DNA from: Candidatus Bathyarchaeota archaeon | Lineage (GTDB): Archaea > Thermoproteota > Bathyarchaeia > Bathyarchaeales > Bathycorpusculaceae | NCBI GenBank assembly: GCA_030627225.1 | Contig: DAOUSM010000022.1 | Coordinates: forward strand, 1-9,110 | Length of the DNA stretch: 9,110 nucleotides | Direction of reading: 5' to 3' | In this document: piece after piece, positions 6,472 to 9,110 of the stretch | Numbering within the stretch: the stretch's first letter is position 1 | Layout of the letters: every line of letters starts with the position of its first letter | Translations under genes and position numbers: made by a program | Notes under the pieces: generated by a model | Seen by the model: only the letters and a program-made list of their open reading frames with translations | Database searches by the model: none | Told to the model about the DNA's origin: nothing

Positions 6472-6573
6472 ATGAGAAAGAACGATTTGCAGGAAAGCGC
6501 ACTGAGAAGTGTTTCGCGTGAAGAAAGGAAAAGAGAAGCAAGTAAACCATTGTATTTGGATCGTTATGAATGA
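6472..6573 (+). CDS. Possible 33-residue charged peptide
   Basis: From ATG 6472 to TGA 6571-6573 the frame gives a very charged peptide starting MRKNDLQESALRSVSREER and ending KPLYLDRYE. It is not T-rich like the sequence around it, which is the main argument that it codes. Its ATG overlaps the TGA of a 10-residue ORF starting at 6443. There is no ribosome site before 6472. A promoter-like TATA and palindrome lie upstream. Chance is a fair alternative. Confidence 0.22.
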   Translation: MRKNDLQESALRSVSREERKREASKPLYLDRYE

Positions 6574-6591
6574 GCGTGCGCTAAAAACGTG

Positions 6592-7119
6592 TTATTCTTG
6601 TTGGGAAAGGATTTTTTCGAACTTGTGGTATTTCGGTTCTGTGGCTTTTAGGATTTCGTTTCTTAGGTTTTCTCCTTTTGGTGTTGATTCTCTTATTCTT
6701 GTGAATTCGTTGGCGAGTTGTTCGTCGTTGAAGACGGTTTTTATCCAGTTTTCGAAGTCTTTTCTGTAAAGGTGAAATTCTAATGCTGTTGCATCTATTT
6801 TTTTGACCAGTTCACAGAAGTCTTTTAGACTTTTTGCTGACAAGCCTGTGTATCGTCCGATTTCGGTGTAGAAGTGGAACTCCATGCCTTTAGGAACCAT
6901 GTTAAGCATTTTGAGGGCGGTTTTGCCTTTTTCTGTTATCGAGTATCCTTGCCCAACACTCTTGACGAAACCCGTCTTTGCAAGTTCTTGTACATGTTTC
7001 AGCGTTTGGGTTTGGGTTAGACCTACCATTTGTGTGAATTTTTTTAGGCTGAGCTTGCCGGTGATCGTGTTCATAGCCTTTAAAATTTTTAGTCGTTCTT
7101 CTGCCAAGTCTTCTGTCAC
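6592..7119 (-). CDS. Winged-helix transcription regulator with a DUF5752-like C-terminal domain
   Basis: A 175-residue soluble protein. Residues about 8-73 form a winged helix: ERLKILKAMNTITGKLSLKK, then VGLTQTQTLKHVQELAKTGFV as the recognition region, then a wing ending VGQGYSITEKGKTAL. Residues about 79-158 match the pattern I recall for archaeal DUF5752: FHFYTEIGRYTG, a helix with SLKDFCELVKKID, LEFHLYRKDFENWI and a late GENLRNEIL. The function of that domain is not known to me, but the fusion suggests a sensor joined to DNA binding. The start is GTG 7119; a TATA-like TTTAAA near 7154-7160 predicts a leader of roughly 12 bases. It is transcribed away from the winged-helix gene at 7442, so it may act on that divergent promoter region; this is inference. 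Confidence 0.82.
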   Translation of the reverse strand: MTEDLAEERLKILKAMNTITGKLSLKKFTQMVGLTQTQTLKHVQELAKTGFVKSVGQGYSITEKGKTALKMLNMVPKGMEFHFYTEIGRYTGLSAKSLKDFCELVKKIDATALEFHLYRKDFENWIKTVFNDEQLANEFTRIRESTPKGENLRNEILKATEPKYHKFEKILSQQE

Positions 7120-7153
7120 CTCAGGCTTTCAATAATATATTCTTGTACCGGTC

Positions 7154-7160
7154 TTTAAAT
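7154..7160 (-). promoter_or_regulatory. TATA-like box for the winged-helix/DUF5752-like gene
   Basis: On the minus strand this is ATTTAAA. A transcript start about 25 bases on, near 7131, would leave a leader of about 12 bases before GTG 7119. An AT-rich ATATATTATT lies closer (7131-7140), but would start transcription inside the gene. Confidence 0.4.
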
Positions 7161-7396
7161 GCATTAGCATATTTATCATCGAGTAGTGTTTTGTCCTTAA
7201 TTGTTCGGTGGTGCTGGTGAACAGGTGGTTAACTCTTATTCTTTTGTTGCTAAACCTCAATTTGGGACTGTTGTTGCGGTTTTCATAGGTGTAATATAAG
7301 CGTGCTCTGTGATTCGCTCTTGAATTTCTATGAAGCCCTTGAGACTTTTTGTGAACAGAAGCAACGAAACGCCCATAAATCTAAATTGTGCGTTAG

Positions 7397-7404
7397 TATA
7401 AAAA
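7397..7404 (+). promoter_or_regulatory. Strong TATA box for the winged-helix/coiled-coil gene
   Basis: TATAAAAA, followed by GGG, is the best TATA match in the window. It predicts a transcript start near 7425, leaving about 17 bases of leader with the ribosome site GAGGGAG at 7431-7437, 4 bases before ATG 7442. Confidence 0.6.
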
Positions 7405-7441
7405 GGGACTTTGAACAGGAACGGTTTAGTGAGGGAGTTGT

Positions 7442-7783
7442 ATGGACGTGGAAAAAGAAGTTGTTTCGTACTTATACGAATATGGAAACACGAGAGAAAG
7501 TGACATAATCAACTATGGCATGAAGAAATTTAATTACTCTTCGGAAAGGATGAAAAAGGTCATAAAGCTAATGGTGGTAAAGGGTAAAATCTACTATGTT
7601 GTTCACGGCAAACTTGAACCGCCTGAAGTTTATATCAGCTTGAAAGAACCTTTGCCTCCCGAAACTTCGAAGATTCTCCTTGAAACTTTTATTCAAATAA
7701 AAGACGCTGAAGAAGATGCGCAGAAGATTCTTGAAGAAGCGGCGGCACTTGCGGAACGAAAAATCAAAGAGAGGCACCTATGA
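7442..7783 (+). CDS. Winged-helix protein with a C-terminal coiled coil
   Basis: A 113-residue soluble protein. Residues about 3-68 look like a winged helix: VEKEVVSYLYEYGNTRESDI, then a second and third helix with YGMKKFNYSSERMKKVIKLM, and a wing VVKGKIYYVVHGKL. After a proline-rich linker (KEPLPPETSK) residues about 78-112 form one long, charged helix with heptad-like spacing (ILLETFIQIKDAEEDAQKIL and EEAAALAERKIKE), probably a dimer coiled coil. It may bind DNA or act in a larger complex; no specific family is recognised. ATG 7442 is preceded by GAGGGAG and a strong TATA box. The tandem SIS gene follows after 99 bases with its own TATA-like box, so the two are not clearly one operon. Confidence 0.82.
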   Translation: MDVEKEVVSYLYEYGNTRESDIINYGMKKFNYSSERMKKVIKLMVVKGKIYYVVHGKLEPPEVYISLKEPLPPETSKILLETFIQIKDAEEDAQKILEEAAALAERKIKERHL

Positions 7784-7827
7784 ACGTAGCGTGTGCGTGC
7801 CATTCGTTTCAAAGTGAAGTAAATTAG

Positions 7828-7846
7828 GCTTTGGCGCGCGCAAGGC
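7828..7846. repeat. Imperfect GC-rich inverted repeat before the SIS gene promoter
   Basis: GCTTTGGCGCGCGCAAGGC has arms GCTTTG and CAAGGC, complementary but for one pair, around an alternating GC core. It ends exactly at the start of the TATA-like box for the next gene. It could be an operator or a hairpin closing the upstream transcript. Confidence 0.3.
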
Positions 7847-7853
7847 AAATATA
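7847..7853 (+). promoter_or_regulatory. TATA-like box for the tandem SIS gene
   Basis: AAATATA predicts a transcript start near 7876, only about 7 bases before GTG 7883. This fits the poor ribosome site there and a nearly leaderless message. Confidence 0.4.
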
Positions 7854-7882
7854 GAGTAGTTGACGTTTCTTTTGAGTGAGGT

Positions 7883-9046
7883 GTGAGTGAAATTAGAGGC
7901 AAGATCAGCAATATAGGGTATGTTAACAGGATTAGAGACAACATTTTCGATATAAAAAGAAATAGACTGTTGCCTTTGTATGAGGATCTAAAGTCAGCGA
8001 GCTGTGTGGTTTGCGGGGGATCGGGCAGGTCGTTGCATTCCTTGAACGCTGCGGTGAGTCAGATTGCGGTGAGCAGGATAGGTTGGAGGAACAAGGTTGT
8101 GTTGACTCCGGACGATCCTGGTTTTCCTGGGAAAAACATGTATGATGCGGCGGCTGAGCTTGAAAGACGGTACAAGAAGATTCTGCTTTTGGTGAATTCT
8201 GGTAGTGGCTTCTCTGATGATCCTCTGGCGATGGCGCAGGATTTGGCAAAATATATCGAAGACAATAAAACTTCAAGGTTTTCGATGGGGCTCATAACTT
8301 CTAATGTGAATTCTCCGCTGGCACGGATAGTTCGTGAACACGGGCATGTGGTTGAGTTGAAGGGACGGGGGAAGTTGAAGCCGTCTTTAGAGTATAGTGA
8401 GATAGGCATTATGGGTGACATATTTGAGCTGGGAAGCCTGTTTCTTTTGTGTATGGTGACTGAAGCAATTTTTCGAAATCTGGAGGTGGATGGGGTTTTT
8501 GAGCTCTGTGAGGAGGAATTTGCCAAGCTGGGGTCTATGATTGACTTGAATGTGGGGTCAGAAACTTACATGCGGATCGTTGATATACTGGAAAAACGGT
8601 CTAACGTTTTTCTAGGCGGGAAAGGCACGGCAAACGAAATTGTCAAGATGAGTGCCATAAGACTTTTCCACATTAAAAGTTTCTTGGGAGACAACGTCTA
8701 CATAGCTAGAGGTGTTAATACTCCGCATCCGAGAGCGGGAGACCTCGAGGTCTTGGTGTCGTTTTCTGGAGAAACTAAGCCTGTTATCAATTGGTGTGAC
8801 GTGTTCAGAAAGCTTAACGGAATTGTCTTTGCGATCACGGGAACAAAAAAGTCAACTTTAGCTGAAAATTCAGACTTTCAAATAATATTGGAGGAAGAAG
8901 TTAAGCCAAGCCAGCCTAGGAGGTTTTACATGAGAGCAGCGTATGTTTTGAGTCCATTGCCGGTTAAATTGGCTGAAAGATTAAGTGAAAGAGGGTTGAG
9001 GCTGCCAGAATACATATTTGATTGGTATCACTCTGTAATCCAATAG
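7883..9046 (+). CDS. Tandem SIS-domain (sugar-phosphate binding) protein
   Basis: A 387-residue soluble protein built of two SIS domains, the fold of phosphosugar isomerases and sugar-phosphate-sensing regulators. SIS 1 spans about 36-200, with CGGSGRSLHS (44-53), ILLLVNSGSG (100-109) and GLITSNVNSPLARI. SIS 2 spans about 229-370, with FLGGKGTANEI (243-253), DLEVLVSFSGETK (287-299), and GIVFAITGTKKSTLAENSDF. The S-G-E-T loop is the classic phosphate-binding signature. There is no glutamine amidotransferase or DNA-binding part, so it is not GlmS or an RpiR regulator. The layout is like archaeal phosphoglucose/phosphomannose isomerase or GlmS isomerase halves, but I cannot assign a substrate. 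The start GTG 7883 has no good ribosome site; a TATA-like box predicts a near-leaderless message. The gene lies 99 bases after the winged-helix/coiled-coil gene. Confidence 0.82.
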   Translation: MSEIRGKISNIGYVNRIRDNIFDIKRNRLLPLYEDLKSASCVVCGGSGRSLHSLNAAVSQIAVSRIGWRNKVVLTPDDPGFPGKNMYDAAAELERRYKKILLLVNSGSGFSDDPLAMAQDLAKYIEDNKTSRFSMGLITSNVNSPLARIVREHGHVVELKGRGKLKPSLEYSEIGIMGDIFELGSLFLLCMVTEAIFRNLEVDGVFELCEEEFAKLGSMIDLNVGSETYMRIVDILEKRSNVFLGGKGTANEIVKMSAIRLFHIKSFLGDNVYIARGVNTPHPRAGDLEVLVSFSGETKPVINWCDVFRKLNGIVFAITGTKKSTLAENSDFQIILEEEVKPSQPRRFYMRAAYVLSPLPVKLAERLSERGLRLPEYIFDWYHSVIQ

Positions 9047-9110
9047 ACCCTTAATGGGGTCCAAATATTTCTTTATCTTTTCAGCCTCAATGTGCTCTCT
9101 GCCTATAAAC
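8981..9110 (-). CDS. Possible 3' end of a convergent gene entering from the right edge
   Basis: One minus-strand frame is open from the right edge (first full codon 9109) to TAA at 8981-8983. Its outer part reads FIGREHIEAEKIKKYLDPIK, a protein-like charged helix. The inner part, about 22 residues, is antisense to the end of the SIS gene, and would overlap it by 66 bases. Too little is visible to name a family, and the inner part could be chance read-through. Confidence 0.35.
   Translation of the reverse strand, partial: FIGREHIEAEKIKKYLDPIKGLLDYRVIPIKYVFWQPQPSFT

Larger units (their letters stand above)
6253..6591. other. Gene-poor stretch with a palindrome, a TATA-like box and two tiny ORFs
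   Basis: No gene is firmly supported here. The first 130 bases are T- and G-rich with a seven-T run at 6309-6315. A perfect 17-base palindrome at 6394-6410 is followed by a TATA-like box at 6417-6424. Two short plus-strand ORFs, 6443-6475 (10 residues) and 6472-6573 (33 residues), overlap by ATGA. Longer open frames on either strand are T-rich or mirror the neighbouring genes. Confidence 0.6.
7120..7441. other. Divergent intergenic region between two winged-helix genes
   Basis: This 322-base stretch holds a TATA-like box for each flanking gene, close to its own start, and about 240 bases between them. The middle is T- and G-rich and then A-rich. Short open frames exist (for example TTG-started, 32 codons, near 7200-7300), but none has a ribosome site or recognisable product. 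I see no tRNA, repeat array or other RNA gene. Confidence 0.6.

Noticed and set aside
6509..6769. Plus-strand ORF of 86 codons containing CYSCWER
   Set aside because: Most of it is antisense to the winged-helix/DUF5752-like gene, which has clear domain structure. The Cys pair is not part of a larger motif.
7197..7300. Short plus-strand frames between the two winged-helix genes, one hydrophobic, one about 32 codons
   Set aside because: No ribosome site, no recognisable product and T-rich composition. Treated as non-coding intergenic sequence.
1..9110. tRNA, rRNA, CRISPR arrays, insertion sequences, attachment sites
   Set aside because: Read through both strands; no cloverleaf with a recognisable T-arm, no regularly spaced repeats, no transposase-like frame and no terminal inverted repeats with target duplications.

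Overview
The window looks archaeal. TATA-like boxes sit about 25 bases before likely transcript starts, many leaders are short or absent, GTG and TTG starts are common, and several genes belong to archaeal families: an EndoQ-type PHP nuclease with a PCNA-binding tail, a paired TldD/TldE, a stand-alone Lrp-type RAM domain, and a winged-helix protein with a DUF5752-like tail. The gene mix fits an uncultured lineage of the Bathyarchaeia/TACK type better than a well-studied model archaeon. That placement is inference from family flavour only.

Layout. Positions 1-2692, minus strand: a tldD-tldE operon. TldD (complete) overlaps the start of TldE by 14 bases, and TldE runs off the left edge. Positions 2820-4548, minus: an EndoQ-like DNA repair nuclease followed by a small helical protein of uncertain role. 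Positions 4582-4875, minus: what looks like a decayed small gene just upstream of endoQ. Positions 4920-5752: two convergent membrane genes whose stop codons overlap, one with a cytosolic-type zinc ribbon. Positions 5986-6252, plus: the RAM domain protein. Positions 6253-6591: no firm gene, but a perfect 17-base palindrome just before a TATA-like box and two tiny ORFs. Positions 6592-7119, minus: winged helix plus DUF5752-like regulator. Positions 7120-7441: a divergent promoter region. Positions 7442-9046, plus: a winged-helix/coiled-coil protein and then a tandem SIS-domain protein. The last bases may hold the 3' end of a convergent gene.

How the genes fit together. TldD and TldE should form one metalloprotease complex. 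EndoQ should nick DNA at deaminated bases and be held at PCNA through its last eight residues. The right half is a set of small transcription-related or ligand-sensing proteins (RAM, two winged-helix proteins, SIS) with no shared pathway that I can prove. From about 4.8 to 7.1 kb the plus strand is rich in T and G whichever strand is coding, unlike the tldD and SIS parts.

I did not find a clear, wholly new multi-gene system. The best leads are the EndoQ PCNA tail, the two overlapping membrane genes, the palindrome with tiny ORFs, the decayed gene and the strand asymmetry.
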